From: Paroedura picta
Taxonomy: Eukaryota > Chordata > Lepidosauria > Squamata > Gekkonidae
DNA length: 64,000 nt
Direction of reading: 5' to 3'
Assembly (NCBI RefSeq): GCF_049243985.1
Contig: NC_135379.1
Span: 20,606,001-20,670,000 of the forward strand
Shown: piece by piece, positions 47,801 through 55,200 of the stretch
Layout: every line of letters begins with the position of its first letter
How positions within the stretch are numbered: the first letter of the stretch is position 1
Position numbers and translations under genes: made by a program
Notes under the pieces: generated by a model
Told to the model about the DNA's origin: nothing
The model's database searches: none
Seen by the model: the letters and a program-made list of their open reading frames with translations, nothing else

Positions 47801-49849
47801 GACTATCTCCCCAGTTTTCTATCTTCTTGTTGAGGGTGGGAGACAGAGAACAGGGATAGAAGATCGCCTACTGCCATGAGGTACATAGTAAGCCCATGGA
47901 CTAGGCTGGACTCGGTTGACGGGACGACCAGTGCAGTTTCTCACCATGTTAGGTATTTATCTGTAAAATCCTTTGCCACTTACTATTTTATTTTAAAATA
48001 GTTGTAACCTGCCGATCTCCAAACATTTCAAGGCTAAACTTTGCTCAGTTAGTGGGGGCACAGCTGGCGGACAAGCATTAAATTAACTTGTGTTCACATA
48101 TGTCCTTTCTACTGTGAATTGAGGGGAAACTATGAGTTCCCAGTTGGTGGTACGTACCTTTCTTCACAGAGATATGCTGAGAGGGAACTATTGATCACTC
48201 TCAACATAAGCATATTAAAAACAATGCCAAGATGCTTTGCACTCTACTGGCCATCAAATGTTAGTGCAGGGAGAATATGGATGAGAAAGCAAATGTACAT
48301 GAAATCCAAGCCAAGATTGTATTTACATTTGTATTATTTGTAGCTCACTTTTCTCCCCAAATGTAGATTACAATATTGCTCCCCAGTCCTCTGTTTTACC
48401 CTCACAATCACCCTCGTGAGGTAGGTTAGGCTGAGTGTGAGTGACCCAGTTAGCTTTCCTTTAGGTTCGGCATACGATGGGTCTTAGCCAACACTAGCAA
48501 CCACTACACCCCATGCCTCTCCTGTTACAGGCCAATTTAAGCCACAACTCATCTTCACAGCCAGAAATCGTACATAGACTAATTCTTCTGGAGGATAAAA
48601 ATTAAAAAGAGTCTTGTGGCCCCTTAAAGACTAACAGATTTAATAAAGAATAACTCTTCATGGGCTACAATTTACTTCTTCAGATTCATGAAGCAAACTC
48701 TCATGCAACAAAGTCCTCAGTGACTCCGCATTACCACAAATAATAGAAACACGCTCATAAACACAGTTATTGAAAATGAATGTTAGAGATTCTCATGAAT
48801 GCTCTCATGCTTTATCAATGCGGCAACTAAGTAATTTTAGACTCCAGGCTTACTGGAGTCATCTCTTCCTCCTTCCTACCTCAGACACAAACCTGCAGCC
48901 TGTTTTTGAGGTTCACCTGTTGAGTTGTGAGTTGGGACCCTGGACTTCCAGCACACAGCCTGGTCAACTTCACTAGAAACAATTTAAATGCTAAATATAT
49001 GTTCTGTTTATACAAAACAAATGACCATAACTTGAAGAAGGATATACTCGGAACATGAGTTACCAAACCTCTGCTTTAATAAGAGCTACTTCAGAGTAAT
49101 TAATAACATCCCAAGCTACCCCCCCTCCCCTGGGGGCATGTTACAGTCTTGTTCTGTCCTAGTAATAGAATATGGACTAGAAACTGCTGCAGAAGTGAAA
49201 CTGTTAGTTAAGCAGCACAGAGAAAATACTAGGAAATAAAAGCTGCTGCTGCTTCTTTTTTAAAGTCCAGAGCAGATCTTTGTTCAGTATTTTCCTGGGT
49301 CTTCTGGGGCTGCAAGTTACTGGAAACTCGTGAGCTACTCATTGCAGACCCCTCCTAACGTACATTATGTTACTACAAACAAGTAGTTTTCAGAAAAGTA
49401 ATGAAAACATGCATGGATTTTCAAAAAGGCGATGAAATTTTTTCTTACACCAGCATGGCAATCCTAATTAAAGTTATAGCTTTGTTAGTCCACTTTTTAG
49501 GACTGCACTGTAAAATTTCCTAATGCTTTTCAAAGAACATGTAATATATATATAACACCCATACATCAATTAGCTAGCTAAATTGCTGGCTATACATTGA
49601 TTAACTTTATCACTAACACTTTACAGCAGTTTCATTACAATAATCCCCACCTCTTTTTAGCAGAAGCACAATTTTATATCTGTAAAATTACTGCATTTAT
49701 AGCATTCGAAGTTACGAAATAAAATCTTGCATTTGGTGGAAACATTAAAAAGAACATAACAAACTCTTACCTAAAAGCAAAACATAGATTTTGCAACGCA
49801 AGTCATAAAATGTTGCGCTAAGGGGCTCCATGTATGCATCCTGTCCCAT
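28542..49849 (-). CDS. HEPACAM2: HEPACAM2, immunoglobulin-family membrane protein (whole gene, nine coding exons)
   Basis: Single-pass membrane glycoprotein of the HEPACAM group; in mammals it is linked to adhesion and, as MIKI, to mitotic spindle organisation. Exons, 5' to 3' on the minus strand: 49771-49849, 43650-44000, 42406-42690, 35812-36099, 30120-30245, 30005-30029, 29866-29903, 29074-29147, 28542-28652. All introns are GT-AG. Phases agree throughout and the sum is 1377 nt: 458 aa plus stop (human 462). Order: signal segment about 15-30; Ig V-like about 31-143; Ig C2 about 144-238 (LKC...NYSC); Ig C2 about 239-334 (FYC...YRC); transmembrane about 349-369; cytoplasmic tail with FGIYEFVAFPD. 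Several N-glycosylation sequons occur (NIT, NQT, NAS, NGT, NST). Neighbours SAMD9L and VPS50 match human order. It looks intact. Confidence 0.97.
29074..29147 (-). CDS. HEPACAM2: HEPACAM2 exon 8 (cytoplasmic tail)
   Basis: 74 nt. Encodes HENALDDFGIYEFVAFPD and TGISR; human has HEDALDDFGIYEFVAFPD and SGVSR. Acceptor ttttag, donor GTAGGT. Confidence 0.95.
29728..29802. repeat. (TTA)n microsatellite
   Basis: About 25 uninterrupted TTA units in a HEPACAM2 intron, close to the 38-nt exon. Confidence 0.95.
29866..29903 (-). CDS. HEPACAM2: HEPACAM2 exon 7 (38-nt micro-exon)
   Basis: 38 nt between tttctag and GTAACA. Encodes PETDYRKAQSIS; human has PETEYRKAQTFS. A long ATT repeat lies about 65 bp past its donor. 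Confidence 0.93.
30005..30029 (-). CDS. HEPACAM2: HEPACAM2 exon 6 (25-nt micro-exon)
   Basis: Only 25 nt, between tttccag and GTAGAA. Encodes A-IQRKLQS-R with split end codons; human has VIKQKLEGR. Needed to shift phase 1 to phase 2 for the next exon, which makes the assignment firm despite its size. Confidence 0.9.
30120..30245 (-). CDS. HEPACAM2: HEPACAM2 exon 5 (transmembrane segment)
   Basis: 126 nt. Encodes SQKGKYLSPLAIITGIS, then VFLIISMCLLILWKKFQPCK; human has AQKGKSLSPLASITGIS and LFLIISMCLLFLWKKYQPYK. Acceptor aacacag, donor GTATGT. Confidence 0.95.
30805..31140. repeat. Hairpin-rich, GC-rich block A in a HEPACAM2 intron
   Basis: Holds several short perfect hairpins: GCTGCC-tga-AGGCAGC (30975-30990), CCCCACC/GGTGGGG (31022-31042), CCCACC/GGTGGG (31060-31073) and GCATGG/CCATGC (30811-30829). 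It is CpG-rich beside AT-rich flanks, and ends in three direct repeats of ctatggaca (31129-31150). No real coding signal despite a 114-codon frame. Style and GC content match the larger block B 140 bp downstream. Confidence 0.55.
31278..31845. repeat. Compound hairpin cluster (block B) in a HEPACAM2 intron
   Basis: At least nine hairpins laid end to end: 31278-31311; 31341-31355 with 31371-31385 (15 of 15 bp); 31396-31416 with 31420-31440 (19 of 21); 31504-31517 with 31521-31534 (14 of 14, 3-nt loop); 31545-31565 with 31569-31589; 31593-31611 with 31615-31633 (19 of 19, 3-nt loop); 31649-31664 with 31674-31689 (16 of 16); 31701-31717 with 31723-31743; 31781-31790 with 31794-31803; 31822-31830 with 31836-31844. 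Units are also duplicated in tandem: 'cagggagggaacccccagca' begins three times (31334, 31444, 31499). Very CpG-rich. The word taggggg(c)tta occurs twice near the right end, and its complement-like aagcccctt sits at the left end, hinting at transposon termini. Superfamily unknown. Confidence 0.8.
31857..32150 (+). mobile_element. CR1-type LINE 3' end
   Basis: Contains 'gctgatcaccactgcggga', 'gtgaatttcctccaag', 'gggttggattggatgacctt' and ends in 'ttctttgattctatgattct'. The ATTCTATG-type octamer tail is the mark of CR1 3' ends. It abuts the hairpin cluster directly. Confidence 0.65.
32573..32616. repeat. (CAT)n / (ATC)n microsatellite
   Basis: Interrupted run of catcat with gatcat variants. Confidence 0.9.
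32640..33955. other. HEPACAM2 intron, nothing recognised
   Basis: AT-rich, with no exon supported by phase and homology. Includes a short AT run at 32862-32881. Confidence 0.4.
33960..34238 (-). mobile_element. tRNA-derived SINE (Sauria-type), near full length
   Basis: On the minus strand the head reads 'gtgtggtgtagtgggtaaga', then 'gaactgggcttgatttctc' (B box), 'cagccagctgggtaaccatg', 'ctctcacagctccacctacc', and the tail 'aaactgctttgggactcctt' and 'aaaagcagggtataaag'. This is the best SINE copy in the window. Confidence 0.85.
34727..34862. mobile_element. Fold-back MITE ('CAGGGGTAGTC' family), complete with target duplication
   Basis: 136 bp, nearly a full inverted repeat from 'caggggtagtcaacctgtgg' to its complement. 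Flanked by a perfect 8-bp duplication CTCTAGAG (34719-34726 and 34863-34870). Each arm holds actacaattctca or its counterpart, and the centre is a short hairpin around 'cagcaaatgctgaca'. Confidence 0.93.
35812..36099 (-). CDS. HEPACAM2: HEPACAM2 exon 4 (second Ig C2 domain)
   Basis: 288 nt, phase 1 at both ends. Reads GPYGLTVNSEKG, then GEAIQFYCSADSNPPNTYSW, and EEYRCSAYN. Human has GPYGLQVNSDKG and CSADSHPPNTYSW. Donor GTAAGA. Confidence 0.95.
36180..36590 (-). mobile_element. L2/CR1-clade LINE 3' fragment
   Basis: 'tatataccttccctcttggc' and 'ggcggaagagctccattttg', then 'ggggcttgttccaccaggca', are the complement of the LINE C-terminal and 3' end seen at 25075-25480. It starts about 80 bp upstream of HEPACAM2 exon 4. 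Confidence 0.7.
36600..39440. other. HEPACAM2 intron, no exon recognised
   Basis: Mostly AT-rich unique sequence. A short GC-rich, partly self-complementary patch (37880-37975) is reminiscent of hairpin block A but too short to classify. Confidence 0.35.
39445..39700 (-). repeat. Dispersed repeat with an internal 49-bp tandem duplication
   Basis: The unit 'agaatggaaaaggcaagac' through 'gaggaaagccc' occurs twice in a row (about 39453-39501 and 39502-39551) with only two substitutions. The rest matches 18970-19290, including 'gtggctgttgctaggcaacc'. Confidence 0.6.
40705..40905 (-). mobile_element. tRNA-derived SINE (second type)
   Basis: On the minus strand it starts 'gttgtggttcagtaatagaa' (A box) with 'cggttcaatctatgg' (B box), and ends with the complement of 'gaagctgccttatactgtgt'. 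This is the widespread reptilian SINE with a tRNA-Ala-like head. Confidence 0.7.
40910..41925. other. HEPACAM2 intron, nothing recognised
   Basis: No supported exon or classified repeat, apart from short A-rich and GA-rich runs near 41440-41460. Confidence 0.4.
41930..42300 (-). mobile_element. L2/CR1-clade LINE 3' fragment
   Basis: A TTTA-repeat tail (41932-41960), then 'taccgccctaccccaaaggc', 'tcagggcggtttacaggg' and, farther in, 'ggaggagctcccttttgcag'. The fragment ends about 105 bp from the donor of HEPACAM2 exon 3. Confidence 0.75.
42406..42690 (-). CDS. HEPACAM2: HEPACAM2 exon 3 (first Ig C2 domain)
   Basis: 285 nt, phase 1 at both ends; acceptor ttacag, donor GTGAGT. Contains VEYKGNITLKC and VGNYSCLASN, the cysteine pair of the Ig fold, and ends IIMPTIYY across the junction, as in human IIMPIIYY. 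Confidence 0.95.
43180..43480 (-). mobile_element. CR1 LINE, end of ORF2 (dead)
   Basis: The minus frame encodes KKFHLNIRKKFLTVKAVSQW, NRLPRKLVGSPSLEIF and KQRLDSHL, the very C-terminal motif of CR1 reverse transcriptase proteins (WNRLP, SPSLEIFK). 5' truncated. Confidence 0.8.
43650..44000 (-). CDS. HEPACAM2: HEPACAM2 exon 2 (Ig V-like domain)
   Basis: Acceptor tttttag before 44000; donor GTAAGT after 43650; 351 nt, phase 1 at both ends. Reads CSALKLTVPSHTIHG, then LEYQHKFTCTPPNASLLI, matching human LEYQHKFTMMPPNASLLI. The domain lacks the usual paired cysteines, as does the human one, but keeps the DEGRY motif. Confidence 0.95.
44100..44460 (-). mobile_element. L2/CR1-clade LINE 3' fragment
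   Basis: A tail of TTTA units (44100-44150), 'ttctgccctcccagttaaat', and 'ctggtggaagagctccattt' with 'acaggctctgtggagctg'. It starts about 100 bp upstream of HEPACAM2 exon 2. Confidence 0.7.
45345..45465 (-). mobile_element. SINE tail fragment (Sauria-type)
   Basis: 'gggaatccaaagcagtttac', 'attttagcctcacaacagcc' and 'ctgggaggtaggttagattg' are the reverse of the SINE body. The tRNA head is absent. Confidence 0.6.
45480..47370. other. HEPACAM2 intron 1, no exon recognised
   Basis: Only incidental open frames. None is flanked by splice sites in the right phase or resembles HEPACAM2. Confidence 0.4.
47377..47703. mobile_element. SPIN-like hAT element (non-autonomous), complete with target duplication
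   Basis: 327 bp flanked by a perfect 8-bp duplication GGCTAGGA (47369-47376 and 47704-47711). Ends cggtggttttcaacctgggg and, in reverse complement, cagtgattctcaagc, fitting the SPIN terminus cagtggttctcaacc. Diagnostic inner words are 'cccctttgggggttgaac', 'accctttcacaggggtca', 'ggtcaccacaacatgaggaa' and 'ctgtattcaagagttatggc'. SPIN ('space invaders') elements are known to have entered several tetrapods, lizards among them, by horizontal transfer. A short private tandem run of ccacgccaca lies inside (47475-47500). Confidence 0.9.
48340..48515 (-). mobile_element. tRNA-derived SINE, diverged
   Basis: 'tttaccctcacaatcaccct', 'cgtgaggtaggttaggctga' and 'agcaaccactacaccccatg' (complement of the A-box head) show a full but worn copy on the minus strand. 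Confidence 0.6.
48600..48705 (-). repeat. Dispersed amniote repeat ('ggtgccactggactc')
   Basis: 'gagtcttgtggccccttaaa', 'gactaacagatttaataaag' and 'tacttcttcagattcatgaa' match the same family as 9720 in inverse orientation. Confidence 0.5.
49771..49849 (-). CDS. HEPACAM2: HEPACAM2 coding exon 1 (start, signal peptide)
   Basis: Starts MGQDAYMEP, nearly identical to human MGQDAFMEP, and continues to CKIYVLLLG, the signal segment. ATG is at 49847-49849. The donor GTAAGAG follows at 49770. Ends one base into a codon. Confidence 0.95.
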
Positions 49850-50399
49850 GCAAATGATCCTTTCTTTTCAGTGCAGGCACAGCTTGGTCCAACAGCCGTC
49901 CGTTTATTTGCTAGGGAAATCAGCTCTAACAGCCCCTACCTTGTCTTGCTTTAGGTGATTTGAATATGTGTATACAAAAGACAGAGGGAGTGGGAACACC
50001 TGTTGGATTAGTATTTGACATCTCCATTGCCTTTGACCCTACCATAATTCCCTGCTCCAGTATATTCACAGCAAACACAGAACATGATAAATGGGGCATA
50101 CAATATGAATCACTCAGCACTGATAAAAAATAAATGAGCCTAGGCTGGGTGCAAGTTGTATACACCTTAATACACCATACAGGGAAACAACTGCACAGAA
50201 GAATATCACTGATACACCAAACCTCTGTAACATAGGCATTAGTTAGAAATGGAAAGATTTGGTTAGATCACTTCAGTCTTTTCCAGACGACACAATATTA
50301 TTATTTCCTATAATCTATTAAAAGTTGGTTCCTTGATTTAAAAACACAGTGCCTCCCTAACATATTTCTATTTCAGATGGGTGGCAAATTTTAGTTTGC

Positions 50400-50505
50400 A
50401 GCAGCAAAATAAAACAAGTCCAGTGGCATTTTCAAGACTTACAAAATTTATTCCAGAACAAACTTTTATGAATCAGTACTCACGTCAGATGAATTAAGTA
50501 CATAT
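50400..50505 (-). repeat. Dispersed amniote repeat ('ggtgccactggactc')
   Basis: 'aagtccagtggcattttcaa', 'gacttacaaaatttattcca' and 'acgtcagatgaa' belong to the same family. It lies upstream of HEPACAM2 exon 1. Confidence 0.5.
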
Positions 50506-50509
50506 TATG

Positions 50510-51940
50510 CAGTGAGTTTTGAGTCACAAAATAAATGTACCCCTGGAGTCTTGTTTGATATATTTCTGTTCAGCACAGGGTTTAACATACAGGGTAACCA
50601 GGTCTTCCCGACTGTCAAGGGATTAAATCTCTCCTAAATTATAGCATTACTAGGAAGTTTGGGGAAGCTATGTACTTTTGAGGTTTTTCTTGCTCTCCTA
50701 ATGAAGATTTGATTGGTAGACAGGCTTGCCATTTCTGTCTGAAATTTAAATAATCTGGTACTTAAACAGACCCTGGGAGGCAGGAGTTTACACCCAGGTG
50801 TCAGTAGTATTTTGGCACAGCTGTTTCTGGTGAGTACAGAGAGTGGTAAACCCAGAGGTATGGTAGGTAAGGGTTCAGTTTACCTGCAGTTTTCAATGCA
50901 CACTTTTCTCCTCTTTTGTGGCTAACACACAGGAGATTTGGCCACCTTCAACAGGTCATTTTGATGTTTCCTAGCTGGGGACCATTCACATATGAGTTTT
51001 CCCAGCAAGTCATATAGCAGTCCCCAAGATCATTTCAAGCTGGGATAATGATTTGGGAAGAAAGACTGGCAGTGACTGAGGAGAACTTGGAACTCAAGCC
51101 TGACTCAAGGGACTCCGAATCCATCCTGTCTAATCCATAAAATGTGAACTCACATGGGAAACCACAGCTTCAGCACCAAACACGAGAGAAGTGAGGCTCC
51201 ACCCATATGAGCCTCGAGGCAGAAACAGCTTTTGAAGGAGTGCACTGGAGCTCTTTTCTCGTGCACAATGTTGCAAAATCCAAAATACACTAAAGGTACA
51301 AGGCCAACAGTGCAATCCAAAGCCCCGCTGAGGAGACGTGAGCAGGATTCTGAGTAGCCTGTTTAGGATGGCCCTGGTGAGACCATTATTAGTGTGCGAT
51401 TCAAATGAGAAAGAATCAAAGACTGTCTCCTCCTGGGGGAAAAGGTCCTCATGTTCTGCAGTGTTTAGATTTCCATGAATCACAGTGGAAGGCGAAGAAT
51501 TATTTTGTTATTGGATGGTCGCGGGCGTCGTGAAGGCTGAATTTTGATGATGTGCTTGCTGCGTTCTTCAGAGTTTCTGTCACTTGGTCGGTTAATTTTT
51601 GGGTCTTCCTGTGTTTTATTCATGAAAGATTTTCTAACCGCCAAAACTTATGAACTGCTTTGAGCTGGTTTTTTTGCAAACAGTATTATACCTCTGACAA
51701 GCGGAGGCAAGCATGATTTCTCTTTACATCTACAGAAGCCATCAGGGGACGTTTCGCAGAAAAGACAAGACACTCTGCGTCCTCCCGCGCTGGCAAACAG
51801 GGACCCGAGGCGTCTCCCAAGGAAACCATCACCCGTTCAGTTTCGTTTTTGACGCGGCCGAGCCGCTCTGACATTTCTCCAGGCGCGGTTGCTCAAGCAA
51901 AGCATCTTCTTTAACTTCCTGTTTATTTATTTAGCTCCGT
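50510..51940. other. Spacer between the divergent HEPACAM2 and VPS50 genes
   Basis: No coding exon supported. A 117-codon minus frame (51130-51483) has no recognised motif. GC content rises from about 51700 toward the VPS50 promoter. Confidence 0.4.
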
Positions 51941-51944
51941 CCCT

Positions 51945-52182
51945 CTTTGCCGCGGGCGGGGGGGGGGGAGGGACCGCGTGCCCATGTGCCTGATGGGAAT
52001 TGTAGTTCGTGCTCCGTAACAGGAGGGACGTCCAATGAGGCGCTGCCCTACCTCCTCCACGGGGCTTTGGGCCTGAAAGGAGACTAGCATGTCACGTGAC
52101 GCGCAAGATGGCTTCCCTGGGTCCGGGAAAGCGGCGTTCGAGAGGAGGGAGAGGGTTGTGAGGCGCCCGGGCTGGCGCTGCC
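51945..52182 (+). promoter_or_regulatory. VPS50: VPS50 promoter and 5' leader (GC-rich, TATA-less)
   Basis: CpG-island-like block before the VPS50 ATG. Visible motifs: GGGAATTGTAGT at 51995-52006 (complement ACTACAATTCCC, the ZNF143/THAP11 word); CCAAT at 52032-52036; GTCACGTGAC at 52091-52100 (the CLEAR/E-box word bound by TFEB and USF factors); AAGATGGC at 52105-52112 (YY1 word, usually at or just past the start of transcription). The ATG at 52183 follows gctgcc, an acceptable Kozak context. A lysosome-type E-box would suit a gene for endosome traffic; that link is inference. Confidence 0.7.
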
Positions 52183-52215
52183 ATGCAGAAGATCAAGTCG
52201 CTGATGACCCGACAG
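52183..52215 (+). CDS. VPS50: VPS50 coding exon 1
   Basis: 33 nt, MQKIKSLMTRQ, identical to human in all 11 residues. Donor GTATTG. Confidence 0.95.
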
Positions 52216-55200
52216 GTATTGCGGGGGGAGCCTAGGCTGTTAGAGTGGCAATAAAGCGGCAAGCGGAGGGAAATGGCAGGAAAGTGCGGTGCCGGCGGCG
52301 GGGGCGTGTTGTTCAGTGGTAGAAGCAGGCCCGGGAGGTTCCCAGTAGCGCCGTTTTGCAGCAAGGGCTTCTGCTAGTATTTTGCTTGCTGGGTGTGTCT
52401 AAAAAGAAGAAAACTTAGACTCGCTGGCCGTACGAATTGTTCCTTTCTTCAAGCGAATGTCTATGTATTATTCAGTTGTGATTTAAATAAATGTTCATAT
52501 TTTGTTAGAGAATGGAAAACTCAGCAGTGACCAAAATATGTTCAACATTTCAACCTCCGTTTTCAAACCGTCTTCATTAGGGGAAATATTTTTAAATCAA
52601 GATTTATTTCAGTGGTCTTCAGTTATTTCATATACAGTGTCCCAAAGGCTTGGACATATCCGGAATTCGCTTTGGTCATTGTTGAGTTTTCCATGATAAA
52701 AGATACTATGTTAATATCTTTCAAAATATGATTAATATTTATTTGAATTACAATTGAATAATACATAGACAAAAAGGAACAATTCAGTTAGACAGCAAGT
52801 CAAAGTTTTCTTCTTTTTGGATTGGTGAGTCAACTAGTCTTCTTTTGCACTGCTGGGTGTGTCTGGATGGATGTGAGGCCTGTTGCTGCTTTCTGAAGCC
52901 CTTTTCCTTTGCAGTTTTGGAACCATTTTGTAATCCTCTTGAGTCCTCTGATTTTGAGAAGCATTTAATTTTGGTTCCCATTTTGTTCTAAACTCCCATT
53001 GGCATTTAGATAAAGCAGTGGTGGCCAAGTTGTGGCTCTTCAAATGTCCTGGGGCTCATGGGAATTGTAGTCCATGGACATCTGGAGAGCCACAACGGCC
53101 ATCCCTGGAGATAGTTTACAATGCTCCACCATTTCTTATTTAATATAGGGCTGTAAAACTGGAAGCTCCTCTGCAGGTGTTTTTTAATGCTATGGACCCC
53201 AGCACAGACACCTGGGAACAAGATGAGCTGGAGAAACAGTTCTTTTGTAGCCCTGCTTGAAGTGCATGCAGGTATAAGTGGGAACTTCTATCACATTAAC
53301 CCCGTTGGACTACAGCCATGCAGCAGTACCCAAGTGTATGTGTGGGGAGTTTTCTTCTGTGCTGCCCCTCTTGATGTATCCTAACATATGGCTGCTTGGT
53401 TCACTTGTGTGTTGAACAGGCCCTGAGAGTTGTTTTTAGAAAGATAGGTGTAATATTACAGTAAAATATAGAAATTGTACATTTTAAAAGGGCTAGTAAC
53501 CTAGCGTGACATGAATCTAGTATAAACTAAGGCAGTTCCACAGGGGTTGCAAAAGGGAGCTCCTCCACCAGGCATTTGGCTGAGGCCAGGCACAATCAAT
53601 CTACATCATCAGCAGGGCCCCTGCTCCCTCTCCCCCAGAAATCCACCAAGACTCCTGGACCTGTTTGTATTATTATTGTTTAATGTTATATGGTTACTCT
53701 GTTATTATCAGTTAATAATATTAATGTTACAGTTATTTATATGTAATGTTTCCTGTGTAGTTTTCAGTTCTATGTAAACCACCCTGAGGCTTCGAGGAGG
53801 GTGGTAAATAAATGTAAATAAATAAACATGGCATGGACCTGCTCATTTAGATGTGTGGGAGAGAAAAGGCAGGGATTGGCGTGTGTCTGTTAAAAAATAA
53901 GATTATGCTGGGATTGTTGACCTGGGGATAGGAAGGAAGTTTGTTCAGTTCCAGTGAATGGGTAGAAAAGATTTCATGAGCTTTGTTAGTCTATTGCAGA
54001 AATCTCCAACCTTTTTGGGCCTGTGGGCACTTTTTATATTATGTCACAGGGTAGTAGGCACAACAACAAAATGATTTCTGCAATCCCAATTTATCAGAGT
54101 AAGGTTATTAATGCTCCAGTATTAATGCTCTGTTTAAGTAGGTTGTCTTTTAATCTGCATAACCCATTAGATTCCCTGCTGGACACAACCCCTACCTGGC
54201 CCTAACCACTTTCTAAGAACACTGAACAGGTGCCAGGAAAAGGGTTGGTGAGTAACATGGTACCCCAGAGCACCATTTTGGGGACCCATGGTCTATTGAT
54301 ATCCCTCCCCTTAAAAAAAAAAAAAAGCTTATGCATAGAGAAGAGCTTGCCATGCAATACTTCCTAAGTGGGCAATGAATGAATGAATGAATGAAGCAGA
54401 TAAATTTGCTAGGAGAATGGAAAGCGAGATTGTTCATCTTCTGTCACTAGAAAGATATTAAGACAAAAAGATAAAGTGGGATTTAAATATAATTTAAATG
54501 AAAAAATAGTAGATGCTTCTTGAAGTCTAGGACTCTCGTATTGAATTTGGCTCCTAGTATAATTTATCAGTACTTAATCTGCCTGTTCATATTGAATCCT
54601 TCTGTCAAGTTGTTAAAACCATGTTACCCCTGACCCACAGTTATGTCCAATTCATGCAAAATCTCTGGCCAGTATAATGGCTTTACTGTGCTACGGCTGT
54701 AGGCACATACCCCCCCCCCCCGTATTTGTATTATATCTATCTGCTTGACTAGGCCACCAGCTCAGGCTAAGAGAAAATTAAGATAGAGACAGCATATTAA
54801 GATAACGAAGATAAAGCAAATGTAGTAAGATTTGAAAATCCCAGGCTGTGCTGCTGACTGCTGAAAGCATTGACTGAAGGAGAGGAGAATTAGTCCTTGG
54901 AGGCTACAGCTGCTGTTTCAAGTGTCACTCTTCAGAGGTTTTGCACTAACCCTTCTGCCCAAAAACATGCCACCTGAGCCAAGTAGTACTGGATGTTCTT
55001 GTTCCAAAGAGGGCTGAACTCCTCCTCCTCTTCCTCCCCCTGACAACTGGAGCATCTCCAGTTTCCAGCTCTTCTCAGCAGCAGTCATAGTAAATGAACA
55101 CCCTTGTAGGATGATGGTGTTAAATCCCCTTATCGGTGTTTAAATGTATTCAATATTTATCTCTTGCTTTTCTGGGAAGAGGCCTATGCCAATAAAGAGC

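Noticed and set aside
51130-51483. A 117-codon minus-strand frame upstream of VPS50
   Set aside because: No motif, no splice sites in keeping with a gene, and no match to HEPACAM2 or VPS50.
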